From Pseudomonadota bacterium (lineage in GTDB: Bacteria; Pseudomonadota; Alphaproteobacteria; Reyranellales; Reyranellaceae), in the NCBI GenBank assembly GCA_018240745.1, contig JAFEFF010000203.1, forward strand, positions 1 through 48,789: a stretch of 48,789 bases of DNA. The letters are read 5' to 3'. This document shows, piece by piece, positions 18,583-29,021 of this stretch (within the stretch, counting starts at the first letter, position 1; each line of letters starts with the position of its first letter). The notes under the pieces are model-generated. The model did not search any database, had not been told where the DNA came from, and saw only the letters and a program-made list of their open reading frames with translations. The position numbers and the translations under genes are program-made.

Positions 18583-19332
18583 ATGAAGAAGATCCTCATC
18601 ATCGGCATCGGCGCGGGCGATCCCGACTTCGTCACCCTGCAGGCCGCCAAGGCGCTGAACACGGTCGACGTCTTCTTCATGATGGAGAAGGGCAGCTCCA
18701 AGGACGCCATGGTCGAGCTGCGCCGCGAAATCTGCCGGCGCTACTGCCGTGACAAGGCCTATCGCGTGATCGAGGAGCAGAGCCCGCCGCGCGACACCCG
18801 GCCAGCCGACTACAATGCCTGCGTCGAGGACCTCAACCGTGCCAAGCAGGAGCGGTTCGAGCGCATGATCGCCGACAATCTGGCGGACGGGCAGATCGGC
18901 GCGGTGCTGGCGTGGGGCGATCCGTCGATCTACGACAGCAGCATCCGCAACATCGAGGCGATCGCGACTCGGCAAGGCCTCGAGTACGAGGTCATCCCCG
19001 GCATCAGCGCGGTGCAGGTGCTCGCGGCGCGGCACAGGATCACGCTCAATACCGTCGGCCAACCGGTCGAGATCACGACCGGCCGTCGACTATCGGAAGG
19101 CTGGCCGGCCGGCGTCGACAGCGTCGTGGTGATGCTCGACGGCATCGAGGCCTATCGGCGCTTCGCCGATCAGGACATCGATATCTACTGGGGCGCCTAT
19201 CTCGGCACCGAAAACGAGATCCTCATCGCCGGCCGCCTGAAGGATGTGTCCGACGAAATCCACCGTGTCCGTACCGCGGCGCGAGAGCGGCATGGCTGGA
19301 TCATGGACACTTATTTGATGCGTCGCCGTTAG
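18583..19332 (+). CDS. cobF: Precorrin-6A synthase (deacetylating)
   Basis: A 249-residue tetrapyrrole methylase. IIGIGAGDPDFVTLQAAKAL is the SAM-binding N-terminal motif, AVLAWGDPSIYDSSIR the GDP loop, and EVIPGISAVQVLAAR the third family motif. The long insert RDTRPADYNACVEDLNRAK is specific to CobF. It methylates C-1 of precorrin-5 with loss of acetate in the aerobic cobalamin pathway. No other cob gene is in the window; it is placed nine bases behind the HupE/UreJ-like gene. Confidence 0.93.
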   Translation: MKKILIIGIGAGDPDFVTLQAAKALNTVDVFFMMEKGSSKDAMVELRREICRRYCRDKAYRVIEEQSPPRDTRPADYNACVEDLNRAKQERFERMIADNLADGQIGAVLAWGDPSIYDSSIRNIEAIATRQGLEYEVIPGISAVQVLAARHRITLNTVGQPVEITTGRRLSEGWPAGVDSVVVMLDGIEAYRRFADQDIDIYWGAYLGTENEILIAGRLKDVSDEIHRVRTAARERHGWIMDTYLMRRR

Positions 19333-19345
19333 GCGTGCTTTGATG

Positions 19346-19364
19346 CCCCAATCTCGTTTTGGGG
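19346..19364 (+). promoter_or_regulatory. Hairpin overlapping the ribosome binding site of the serine hydrolase
   Basis: CCCCAA (19346-19351) can pair with TTGGGG (19359-19364), with a seven-base loop. The right arm is the first part of the GGGGAGG ribosome site (19361-19367) of the gene starting at 19374, so folding would hide part of it. It could also be the end of the cobF transcript, although there is no T-run. Confidence 0.4.
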
Positions 19365-19373
19365 AGGACATCA

Positions 19374-20660
19374 ATGTTGAGTCGGACGATCGCCGTCGTG
19401 CTTGCGCTGGGAATCGCGCTGCCGGCGGCGGCCCAGGGCATCCCCAAGGCGCAGTCGCCCGAGGAAGTCGGTTTCGTCGCCACCCGGCTGAAGCGACTCA
19501 GTGATCGCATCGAGGAAGGCGTCAAGAACAACGAGTTGCCCGGCGCAGTCGTGCTGATCGTGCGCAATGGCAAGATCGCGATGTTCGACGCTTTCGGCTA
19601 CCGCGACAAGGAAACCAAGGCACCGATGAAGACGGACACGATCTTCCGCATCGCCTCGATGACCAAGCCGTTCACGTCGGTCGCCGCCATGATCCTGGTC
19701 GAGGAGGGCAAGCTCACCCTGGCCGACCCGGTCTCGAAGTACATCCCCGCCTTTGCCGACACCAAGGTCTCGACCCGGAATAAGAATCCCGACGGTACGG
19801 TCGAGCTCGGCCTCGAGCCTCAGTTCCGGCCGATGACGATCCAGGACCTCATGCGCCACACCTCGGGTCTGACCTATGGCCTCGCCGGCAGCAATCCGGT
19901 CAAGCAGTCCTACATCGACATGAAGGTGATGGATCCCGGCCAGACCAACGCCCAGATGGTCGAGAAGCTCTCCAAGCTCGCGCTGCTCTACCAGCCGGGC
20001 ACGCACTGGGAATATTCGATGTCGACCGACGTGCTGGGCCGCGTCATCGAGGTCGCTTCCGGCATGCCGCTCGACAAGTTCATCGAGGAACGCATCACCA
20101 AGCCGCTCAGGCTCGGCGACACCGGCTTCGACGTCTCGCCCGACAAGAAGGATCGCGGCGCCCATCCGCAGAAGGAGGGGCCCAAGAACGAGGTGCCCGC
20201 CATCCCCGACGTCACGCTGAAGACGACCTGGAAGTCGGGCGGCGGCGGCATGGTGTCGACCGCGGCCGACTACGCCCGCTTCCTGCAGATGTTCGCCAAC
20301 GGCGGCCAGCTCGACGGCGCCCGGATCATCTCCCGCAAGACCATCGACCTGATGACGTCTGACCACCTGCCGCCCGACATCAAGATGGGCGACGACATGT
20401 GGCGGTTCGAGGCGCTGGAGCCGAGCGCCCGGATGGGCCAGGGCTTCGGCCTGGGCTTCGCGGTGCGCAACGAGCAGGGCCGCAATCCGCTACCCGGCTC
20501 GCCCAACGACTATTATTGGGGCGGCGCCTGGGGCACCTATTTCTGGCACGACCCGCGGGAGCACATGCACGTGGTTTTCATGATGCAGTCGCGGACGGCC
20601 CGGCTGCCCTACCGCTATCTGATGCGGGACCTCGTCTACCAGGCACTGATCGGAAACTGA
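19374..20660 (+). CDS. Class C beta-lactamase-related serine hydrolase, secreted
   Basis: A 428-residue protein with a signal peptide ending near LPAAAQG. RIASMTKPFTSVAAMIL carries the SxxK nucleophile, WEYSMSTDVLG the Tyr-Ser motif, LMRHTSGLTYGL the family HTSG block, and TWKSGGGGMVSTAADYARFL another conserved block. This group contains esterases, D-aminopeptidases and penicillin-binding relatives; beta-lactam hydrolysis cannot be inferred. ATG at 19374 with GGGGAGG upstream, partly inside a hairpin. Single gene. Confidence 0.9.
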   Translation: MLSRTIAVVLALGIALPAAAQGIPKAQSPEEVGFVATRLKRLSDRIEEGVKNNELPGAVVLIVRNGKIAMFDAFGYRDKETKAPMKTDTIFRIASMTKPFTSVAAMILVEEGKLTLADPVSKYIPAFADTKVSTRNKNPDGTVELGLEPQFRPMTIQDLMRHTSGLTYGLAGSNPVKQSYIDMKVMDPGQTNAQMVEKLSKLALLYQPGTHWEYSMSTDVLGRVIEVASGMPLDKFIEERITKPLRLGDTGFDVSPDKKDRGAHPQKEGPKNEVPAIPDVTLKTTWKSGGGGMVSTAADYARFLQMFANGGQLDGARIISRKTIDLMTSDHLPPDIKMGDDMWRFEALEPSARMGQGFGLGFAVRNEQGRNPLPGSPNDYYWGGAWGTYFWHDPREHMHVVFMMQSRTARLPYRYLMRDLVYQALIGN

Positions 20661-20677
20661 CCGGCAATCTGCAGGCG

Positions 20678-20708
20678 CGTGCAAAACCGAAAGAGCTTCC
20701 TATATAGG
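20678..20708 (+). promoter_or_regulatory. RpoH-like heat-shock promoter of hsp20-lon
   Basis: CCTATATAGG (20699-20708) fits the alphaproteobacterial RpoH -10 pattern CYTATNTNNG exactly. CGTG at 20678-20681, 17 bases upstream, differs from the CTTG -35 by one base. The expected start of transcription is around 20713, one base before the ATG at 20714. Confidence 0.6.
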
Positions 20709-20713
20709 GGCCC

Positions 20714-21123
20714 ATGAGTGGAGATCCCCGTAACTGGATGTGGGCCGAGGCGCTGCAGATGCTGGCACGCGCCGAACGGCTGCATCGCGACGTTTTCAGC
20801 CCGTCCGGCCACACGGCCGTGTCCTGGGAGCCGCCGGTCGACGTCCTCGAGACCGAGGATGCCGTCCTGGTCCTGGCAGCACTGCCGGGCGTCGATTCCA
20901 AGCAGGTCCAGCTCGTCATCCGCGACGGTGTCCTGCTGATCGCCGGCGCGCGCGTCCTGCCGCGCGAGCTGCGAACCGCTGTCATTCACAGAATCGAGCT
21001 GCCGCAGGGCCGCTTCGAGCGCCAGGTTCGCCTGCCTGCAGGCACCTACGAGCAGCCGGTCAGCGCGGTCGCGGACGGCTGCCTGATCGTGAAGCTGCCG
21101 AAGGTCGGCAGAAAGGGGGCGGC

Positions 21124-21127
<4 letters not shown>
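20714..21127 (+). CDS. Hsp20/alpha-crystallin small heat-shock protein
   Basis: A 137-residue protein: a short helical N-terminus, then the alpha-crystallin domain WEPPVDVLETEDAVLVLAAL followed by PGV, GVLLIAGAR, and the strand RFERQVRLPAGTYEQPVSA with ADGCLIVKLPKV. It holds unfolded proteins in the cytoplasm. The ATG at 20714 lies immediately after an RpoH-like -10 box and lacks a ribosome site, so the mRNA may be leaderless; an internal ATG at 20738 is the alternative. The stop overlaps the lon start (ATGA), coupling holdase to protease. Confidence 0.9.
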
Positions 21128-23487
<2,360 letters not shown>

Positions 23488-23576
23488 AAAACACTAGGCA
23501 ACCTCGCTTCCTCCCGGCAGACTGACGGGCGACGGCGAACATAATCGCTGCGCTCATGCGGGAGGAAGACGATGCC

Positions 23577-24452
23577 ATGGAAGCCGACGCCAGCCTGCTG
23601 ATCAGCGCCGTGGTCTCCGGGCTGCTGCTCGGCGGCTTCTATGCGGCGGTATCGGTCGGCGTGGCGATCTCCTTCGGCATGCTGGACATCGTGAACATCG
23701 CCCACCCGGCGTTCATCCTGCTGGGCTCCTACGTCGCCTTCATCGGCAACACGGTGTTCGGGATCGACCCGATCCTCTCGGTGATGATCACGCTGCCGGC
23801 GTTCTACCTGCTCGGTATGCTGGCCTATCAGGTCTACTACGTCGCCTTCGAGCGACGGGACGATCAGTCGCTGCGCGGGCTGTCGTTCTTCTTCGGCCTC
23901 CTGTTCATCGCCGAGGTCGGGCTGATCCTGGTGTTCGGCGTCGACTACCGCTCGGTGCAGGCGTGGTACGTCAGCGGCAACCTCAATCTCGGGGTGGTCG
24001 AGCTGCCGTGGCGGCTGCTGGTGCCGTTCCTGCTCGGCCTGGCAATGGTCGGCGCCCTGCAGATCTTCCTGGCGCGCACCTTCATCGGCCGCGCCATCCA
24101 GGCCGTCGCGCAGGACCAGCAGGCGCTGCGCCTGATGGCCGCCGATCCGACCAAGATCAAGCGCATCGCCTTCGGTCTGAGCTTCGCCACGGCGGCGCTC
24201 GGCGGCGCCGCCATGATCATCATCCAGCCGATCGAGCCCTCGATCGGTCGTGAATATATCGGCCGCATCTTCGCCATCTGCGTGCTGGGCGGGCTCGGCA
24301 GCTTTCCCGGCATGGTGATCGCCGCGCTGACGCTCGGCGTGGTGGAGAACATCACGGCGACGTTCTTCGGTCCGTCCTGGGCGCCGGCCGTCTCGTTCGG
24401 CGTGCTGCTCATTACCCTTGCAGTGAGGCCCAGTGGCATCCTTGGTCGCTAA
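23577..24452 (+). CDS. LivH-type branched-chain amino acid/amide ABC permease
   Basis: A 291-residue inner-membrane permease. Start of the first helix LLISAVVSGLLLGGFYAAVS and GVAISFGMLDIVNIAHPAFILLG are typical of LivH, and FIGRAIQAVAQDQQALRLMA is the loop that contacts the ATPases. The last block reads GIGxx-like as LGGLGSFPGMVIAALTLGVVEN. ATG at 23577 is preceded by GGGAGGAAG; the ATG at 23556 is also in frame but lies before that site. It overlaps the next permease by twenty bases. Confidence 0.9.
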   Translation: MEADASLLISAVVSGLLLGGFYAAVSVGVAISFGMLDIVNIAHPAFILLGSYVAFIGNTVFGIDPILSVMITLPAFYLLGMLAYQVYYVAFERRDDQSLRGLSFFFGLLFIAEVGLILVFGVDYRSVQAWYVSGNLNLGVVELPWRLLVPFLLGLAMVGALQIFLARTFIGRAIQAVAQDQQALRLMAADPTKIKRIAFGLSFATAALGGAAMIIIQPIEPSIGREYIGRIFAICVLGGLGSFPGMVIAALTLGVVENITATFFGPSWAPAVSFGVLLITLAVRPSGILGR

Positions 24453-25422
24453 GCAGGAAGAGGAACGCGAGGGCAGTCGCGGCCTGGGCAACATCGCCTT
24501 CATCGCGGTGCTGGCGGTCGCGGCCGCGGTGATCTTCGGCATCACGCGCTGGGTCGGCCAGAGCTACGCCTTCTTCGCCGCCTACGTGGTCGTGCAGTAC
24601 ATCGTGCTGGGCACCGCCTGGAACATCCTGGGCGGCTACACCGGCTACGTGAACTTCGGCATCACCGCGTTCTTTGCGATCGGCGCCTATTCCACCGTCG
24701 TGATGTACAAGCTCACGCCCTGGATGCCGCTGCCGGTGATGGTGTTGGTGGGCGGCGTGCTGGCGGCGCTGGTCGGGCTCGGCACCGGCTATCTCACCTT
24801 GCGCCTGCGCGGCGTTTTCTTCTCGATCGCCACCCTGGCGCTGGCCGTCGTCGTCCAGACGCTGTTCACCAACTGGGACTTCGTCGGCGGCGCGCGCGGC
24901 GCCTACGTCCTGCGACCGCGTCTCGCGCCCCTGATCGGCGGCGAGTACATCCAGTATCTGTTCCTGGTGATGCTGGGCTTGTGCGTGATCGTCCTCGCCA
25001 CAGCGCGCGCGATCGAGCGCTCGGCGCTGGGCTACGGCTTCGCCGCGATCCGCGACGACGAGGCCGCCGCCGAGGCCTCGGGCGTGCCGACGCTGCGGCT
25101 GAAGCTCATCGCCACCGCGCTGTCCGGCGCCTTCATGGGCATGGCCGGGGCGCCGCTGCCGTACTACGTGGCATACCTCGACCCGGCCTCGGGCTTCAGC
25201 CTGAACTACGCAGTCAACGCCATCGCCATGCCGCTGATCGGCGGCACGGCCAATTGGGTCGGTCCGGTGGTCGGCGCGATCCTGGTCGGCGGCCTGCAGC
25301 AATACATCAGCGTCACCATTTCGTCGGCGGTCAACGTGCTGATCACCGGCCTCCTGCTGGTCGCCTTCGTGATCCTGGCGCCGCAGGGGATCGTCGGCCT
25401 GTTCAAGAGGAGGCAGCCATGA
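24433..25422 (+). CDS. LivM-type branched-chain amino acid/amide ABC permease
   Basis: A 329-residue inner-membrane permease. GTAWNILGGYTGYVNFGITA followed by FFAIGAYSTVVMYK is the LivM signature; IRDDEAAAEASGVPTLRLKL is its ATPase-contact loop; LNYAVNAIAMPLIGGTANWV and GPVVGAILVGGLQQY close the protein. GTG start at 24433 inside the end of the preceding permease. Its stop overlaps the ATPase start by ATGA. Confidence 0.9.
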   Translation: MASLVAKQEEEREGSRGLGNIAFIAVLAVAAAVIFGITRWVGQSYAFFAAYVVVQYIVLGTAWNILGGYTGYVNFGITAFFAIGAYSTVVMYKLTPWMPLPVMVLVGGVLAALVGLGTGYLTLRLRGVFFSIATLALAVVVQTLFTNWDFVGGARGAYVLRPRLAPLIGGEYIQYLFLVMLGLCVIVLATARAIERSALGYGFAAIRDDEAAAEASGVPTLRLKLIATALSGAFMGMAGAPLPYYVAYLDPASGFSLNYAVNAIAMPLIGGTANWVGPVVGAILVGGLQQYISVTISSAVNVLITGLLLVAFVILAPQGIVGLFKRRQP

Positions 25423-26153
25423 CGGCCCTGCTGCACGTCGAGGGCCTCGGCAAGCGCTTTGGCGGATTCGTGGCGCTGCAAGAGATCGACCTCGAGGTCC
25501 AGCCCGGCGAGCGGCTCGGTCTGATCGGCCCGAACGGCTCGGGCAAGTCGACGCTGGTGAATTGTATCTGCGGCACCTTGAACAACGAGCAGGGCGGCGT
25601 GCGGTTCGATGGCACGGCAGTGAACGGGCTGACGGCGCATCAGCGCACGCGGCTCGGCCTGGCGCGCAGCTTCCAGCTCCCGCGGCCGTTCGGCAGCCTG
25701 ACCCTGGCCGAGAACCTGCGCATCCCGATCCTCTATGCCGTGAATGCGCGCGGCGGGCATTCCCTGTCGGGCCAGGCGATCCTGACGCGCTGCCTCGAGC
25801 TGCTGGGGCAGGTTGGCCTCGCCGAAAAGGCGCATCGGTTGCCGCGCGACCTGACGCAGATCGAGATGCGCAAGCTCGAGCTCGCGCGCGCCATGGCGGC
25901 CGAGCCCAAGCTGCTGATCGCCGACGAGGCCATGGCGGGGCTGAGCCATGCCGAGGTCGACGAGATCCTGGCGCTGCTGATCCGCCTGAACGGGCAGGGG
26001 GTCACGGTGATCATGATCGAGCACATCATGCGCGCCGTGATGGCCTTCTCGCAGCGCCTCGCCGTGCTGGTCGCCGGCCGCAAGATCGCCGACGGCGATC
26101 CCAAGCAGGTCGTGCGCGATCCGGAAGTCGTGAGGGCGTACCTTGGCGAGTAG
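25419..26153 (+). CDS. LivG-type ABC ATPase
   Basis: A 244-residue ATPase. Walker A IGPNGSGKST, Walker B LLIADEAMAGL and switch MIEHIMRAVM are clear. The usual LSGGQ signature is replaced by LTQIEMRKLELARAM, a divergent form that still keeps the LELARA end. FQLPRPFGSLTLAENL is the LivG Q-loop region. Start ATG 25419 with AGAGGAGG upstream; the stop region overlaps the next ATPase by eleven bases. Energises uptake with its partner. Confidence 0.9.
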   Translation: MTALLHVEGLGKRFGGFVALQEIDLEVQPGERLGLIGPNGSGKSTLVNCICGTLNNEQGGVRFDGTAVNGLTAHQRTRLGLARSFQLPRPFGSLTLAENLRIPILYAVNARGGHSLSGQAILTRCLELLGQVGLAEKAHRLPRDLTQIEMRKLELARAMAAEPKLLIADEAMAGLSHAEVDEILALLIRLNGQGVTVIMIEHIMRAVMAFSQRLAVLVAGRKIADGDPKQVVRDPEVVRAYLGE

Positions 26154-26874
26154 CCTCACCCTCAGCAACATCGTCGCCGGCTATGGCGCGGTGCGCGTGC
26201 TCGACGACGTCTCGCTGTCGGTCGGCGCCGGCGAGACGGTGGCGCTGCTTGGCACCAACGGCAACGGCAAGTCGACCCTGATGAAGTCGATCATGGGCAT
26301 GGTGCGGCCCGCCGCCGGCACCATCACCGCCACGATCGACGGCACGAGCCACGAGCTGGTCGGCCGCTCGACCGAGGAGATCGTTGATCTCGGCGTCGGC
26401 TTCGTGCCGGAGGGACGCAGGCTCTTTCCCAAGCTCACCGTGACCGAGAACCTGCTGCTCGGCGCCTTCCGGCCGACCGCGCGCTCGGCGATCGCCAAGA
26501 ACCTCGATTTCTGTTTCGAGACCTTCCCGCGGCTCAAGGAACGCTCCAACCAGCTTGCCGGCTCCATGAGCGGCGGCGAGCAGCAGATGCTGGCGCTCGC
26601 GCGCGCCCTGATGTCGGCGCCGCGCATCCTGCTGATCGACGAGCCGTCGGTCGGGCTGGCGCCGCTGCTGGTCCAGCGCACGATCGACAAGATCAAGGAG
26701 CTGAAGGACGGCTTCAACCTCACCGTCCTGATGGCCGAGCAGAACTTCACCCAGGCGGTGCGGATCGCCGACCGCGGCTACGTCATCGTGCACGGCAAGA
26801 TCGCCTTCACCGGCGAATCCGCCGAGGCGCTGAACAACAACGATCTGATCAGGGAGTTCTATCTGGGCGCATAG
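26143..26874 (+). CDS. LivF-type ABC ATPase
   Basis: A 243-residue ATPase with Walker A LGTNGNGKST, GVGFVPEGRRLFPKLTVTEN (the LivF-specific stretch), signature MSGGEQQMLALARAL, Walker B LLIDEPSVGLAP and switch MAEQNF. TTG start at 26143, within the end of the preceding gene. Last gene of the LivHMGF-type unit; a hairpin at 26878-26907 separates it from the convergent binding-protein gene. Confidence 0.9.
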   Translation: MASSLTLSNIVAGYGAVRVLDDVSLSVGAGETVALLGTNGNGKSTLMKSIMGMVRPAAGTITATIDGTSHELVGRSTEEIVDLGVGFVPEGRRLFPKLTVTENLLLGAFRPTARSAIAKNLDFCFETFPRLKERSNQLAGSMSGGEQQMLALARALMSAPRILLIDEPSVGLAPLLVQRTIDKIKELKDGFNLTVLMAEQNFTQAVRIADRGYVIVHGKIAFTGESAEALNNNDLIREFYLGA

Positions 26875-26877
26875 GCG

Positions 26878-26907
26878 AGGGGCGCATCGTCTCGACGAAG
26901 CGCCCCT
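26878..26907. terminator. Hairpin between convergent livF-like and livK-like genes
   Basis: AGGGGCGC (26878-26885) and GCGCCCCT (26900-26907) form a perfect 8-bp stem with a 14-base loop. It lies between two convergent stops, so it may serve both strands; there is only a weak T-run. Confidence 0.6.
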
Positions 26908-26914
26908 TCTGCCG

Positions 26915-28165
26915 TCAACTCGGGTTGTACGGGTAGATGATGTTGCCGGTCCTGTACTGCTTGGGCCACAGGATCACCTCGGTCTTGGGGTCCTTGAACT
27001 GGTCGACCCCGTTGCCCGAAATGCCCTGGAACTGGACCGCCAAAACCCCGGGCTCCTGCCACTCGCCCTCGTCGTTGAATTTGACGTCGCCGACCACCGT
27101 CTTGAAAGTGGTCTTGCGGCAGAACTCGGCGAGCTTGTCGTCGTTGGTTCCGCCGGTGCCCGTCACGGCCTGCGCGATCAGCTGCATGCGCGCGTAGGCG
27201 TACGGCGGCAGGTAGTAGCCCAGCAGGTCGACGCCGGCGGCCGCCGACTTTGCCTGATACTTCTTCAGGAAATCGCGGCCCTCGTCGGTGGCGAACTTCG
27301 CCCACGGCAGCCAGAAATCGTAGTCCACGATGCCGTTCAGCAGTGGCCCGAGCTGCGTCTTGATGGCGGTCGCCTGCAGGCCGACCATGCCGCCGCCGTA
27401 GAGCTTGGGCTTGAAGCCGACCTCGTGGCTGGCGCGGATGATGCCGACCGTGTCGGCCGGGTAGGAGCAGGCGAGGAAGATGTCCGGATTGGTCGCCTGG
27501 ACCGCGCGCACGACCGGCGTGTAGTCGGCCGTGTTGGGCGGATAGGTCTTGTCGTAGACGATCTTGAGCCCGAGCCGCTTGATCACATTGCGCGCCCCGT
27601 CCATGGCGTTGCGCGGATACTCGGCGTCGGCCCCCACCATGGCCACCGTCGTGGGCTTGGGAGTTTGCTCGACCGCGACCTGGAAGAAGGCCTCGGCGGA
27701 AGACTCCTTTGGCCGCGGTCCGCCGGTCGGCACCATCGAGAAATAGCGCTTGTAGTGGAACTCGGAATTCACGGCCAGGCCGAACAGGGAGAAGAACGTC
27801 CGTTCATGCTGCATCACGATCGGCATGGCCGGCGCGATGATGTTGGTGGCGTAGCTCGAGCCGATGATGTCGACCTTGTCGACTTCGAGCAGCTTGGTGT
27901 AGAGGCCGGGAACGTTCGAAGGGTTCGACTGATCGTCGTAGTAGACCAGCTTGACCGGGCGGCCGAGCAGGCCGCCCTTGGCGTTGATGTCCTCTTCCCA
28001 GATCTGCGAGGCCAGCAGCGCGCCCTTGCCGTTGGGCGCGAGCGGACCGGTCAGGTTCATGCTGAAGCCGATGGTCAGCGGCTTGTTCTCGGCGATCGCC
28101 GGTGCGGCGATCCCGACCGCGGCGCCGGCCGCAAGCTTGCCAAAGGTACGACGTTGGATCCGCAT
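26915..28165 (-). CDS. LivK-type ABC substrate-binding protein
   Basis: A 416-residue periplasmic binding protein. The N-terminus QRRTFGKLAAGAAVGIAAPA followed by IAE is a twin-arginine type signal. KPLTIGFSMNLTGPLAPNGK, INAKGGLLGRPVKLVYYDDQ and TADYTPVVRAVQATNPDIFL are the three characteristic blocks of the Peripla_BP_6 family. It presumably serves the LivHMGF-type genes that converge on it. The ligand could be an amino acid, amide or ureide. It follows the deacetylase gene by 40 bases, with GGGAGGAAC as ribosome site, in the same transcript as the LLM and deacetylase genes. Confidence 0.9.
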   Translation of the reverse strand: MRIQRRTFGKLAAGAAVGIAAPAIAENKPLTIGFSMNLTGPLAPNGKGALLASQIWEEDINAKGGLLGRPVKLVYYDDQSNPSNVPGLYTKLLEVDKVDIIGSSYATNIIAPAMPIVMQHERTFFSLFGLAVNSEFHYKRYFSMVPTGGPRPKESSAEAFFQVAVEQTPKPTTVAMVGADAEYPRNAMDGARNVIKRLGLKIVYDKTYPPNTADYTPVVRAVQATNPDIFLACSYPADTVGIIRASHEVGFKPKLYGGGMVGLQATAIKTQLGPLLNGIVDYDFWLPWAKFATDEGRDFLKKYQAKSAAAGVDLLGYYLPPYAYARMQLIAQAVTGTGGTNDDKLAEFCRKTTFKTVVGDVKFNDEGEWQEPGVLAVQFQGISGNGVDQFKDPKTEVILWPKQYRTGNIIYPYNPS

Positions 28166-28205
28166 CTGATCGTTCCTCCCAACTTTTGTGCTGTTGCGTG
28201 CAATC

Positions 28206-29021
28206 CTAGCCCGCCTTGCAGAGTTCCGCCAAGCGCCGATGGTCGGTCAGCCAGGCCCATTCCTCGTAGCGACGTGTCGCCTCCAGGCAGTTCATGAACT
28301 CGATCGCGCCGAACGGCCGGCCGAACACATGGGCATGCACGGTTATGTCGAGGCAGCCCGCCGGCCGGCCGAGCCGCGGCCAGTTGCCGACGATCCGTTC
28401 GAAGATGCGGGTGAAGGCCTCGGGCTCGGCGCCGTAGCGGACGTAGAGCGGCATGTCGTTCACCTCCATGGTGAACGGCACCGCCGTGATCGTTCCGCCG
28501 GCCGTCTCGTGCCGGTAGGGCAGGTCGGAATCGAAGAAGTCGGCATGCCAGTCGAAGCCCGATTTCGCCAGCAACACCGAGGTGCGGGCGCTCGGCGTGC
28601 AGCGCGGGCTGAGCCAGCCCATCGGCCGCTGCCCGGTCGCCCCGCCGATCGCCTTCAGGCAGCGCTCGAGGTCGCGCGCTTCCTCCTGGTCGGTCTGGTA
28701 CGACGGGATGATGTTCTGGCCCCAGCCGTGCGCCGCGATGGCATGGCCGCCGGCGACGATCGCCTTCATCAGCTCCGGATATCGCTCGGCCAGCAGTCCG
28801 CTGACGTAGAAGACCGAGCGCACCTCGAGCCGCTGCAGGATGTCGAGCAGCCGCCACGCGCCGACCTTGGGGCCGTAGTCGGCCCACGAGCGCCCCTGCA
28901 GGTCGAGCACGCCCGCCTTCAGCGGATTGCCCATCGGGCCGATGCCGGGCGCCGAATCGTCGGTCCAGCCTTCGAGCATCACGCTGACGGAGATCGCCAG
29001 CGGCCGGGGAAAGCCCTTCAT
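28206..29021 (-). CDS. Polysaccharide deacetylase-fold protein (PuuE/allantoinase-like)
   Basis: A 271-residue NodB-fold protein without a signal peptide. AWRLLDILQRLEVRSVFYVS followed by GLLAERYPELMKAIVAGGHA and IAAHGWGQN is the NodB core, and GQRPMGWLSPRCTPSARTSV with DSDLPYRHE resembles the metal-independent PuuE-type allantoinases and related imidases rather than chitin deacetylases. The role suggested is hydrolysis of a cyclic amide or ureide in the cytoplasm; this is inferred from family resemblance. ATG at 29021 overlaps the stop of the LLM gene (ATGA). Confidence 0.82.
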   Translation of the reverse strand: MKGFPRPLAISVSVMLEGWTDDSAPGIGPMGNPLKAGVLDLQGRSWADYGPKVGAWRLLDILQRLEVRSVFYVSGLLAERYPELMKAIVAGGHAIAAHGWGQNIIPSYQTDQEEARDLERCLKAIGGATGQRPMGWLSPRCTPSARTSVLLAKSGFDWHADFFDSDLPYRHETAGGTITAVPFTMEVNDMPLYVRYGAEPEAFTRIFERIVGNWPRLGRPAGCLDITVHAHVFGRPFGAIEFMNCLEATRRYEEWAWLTDHRRLAELCKAG

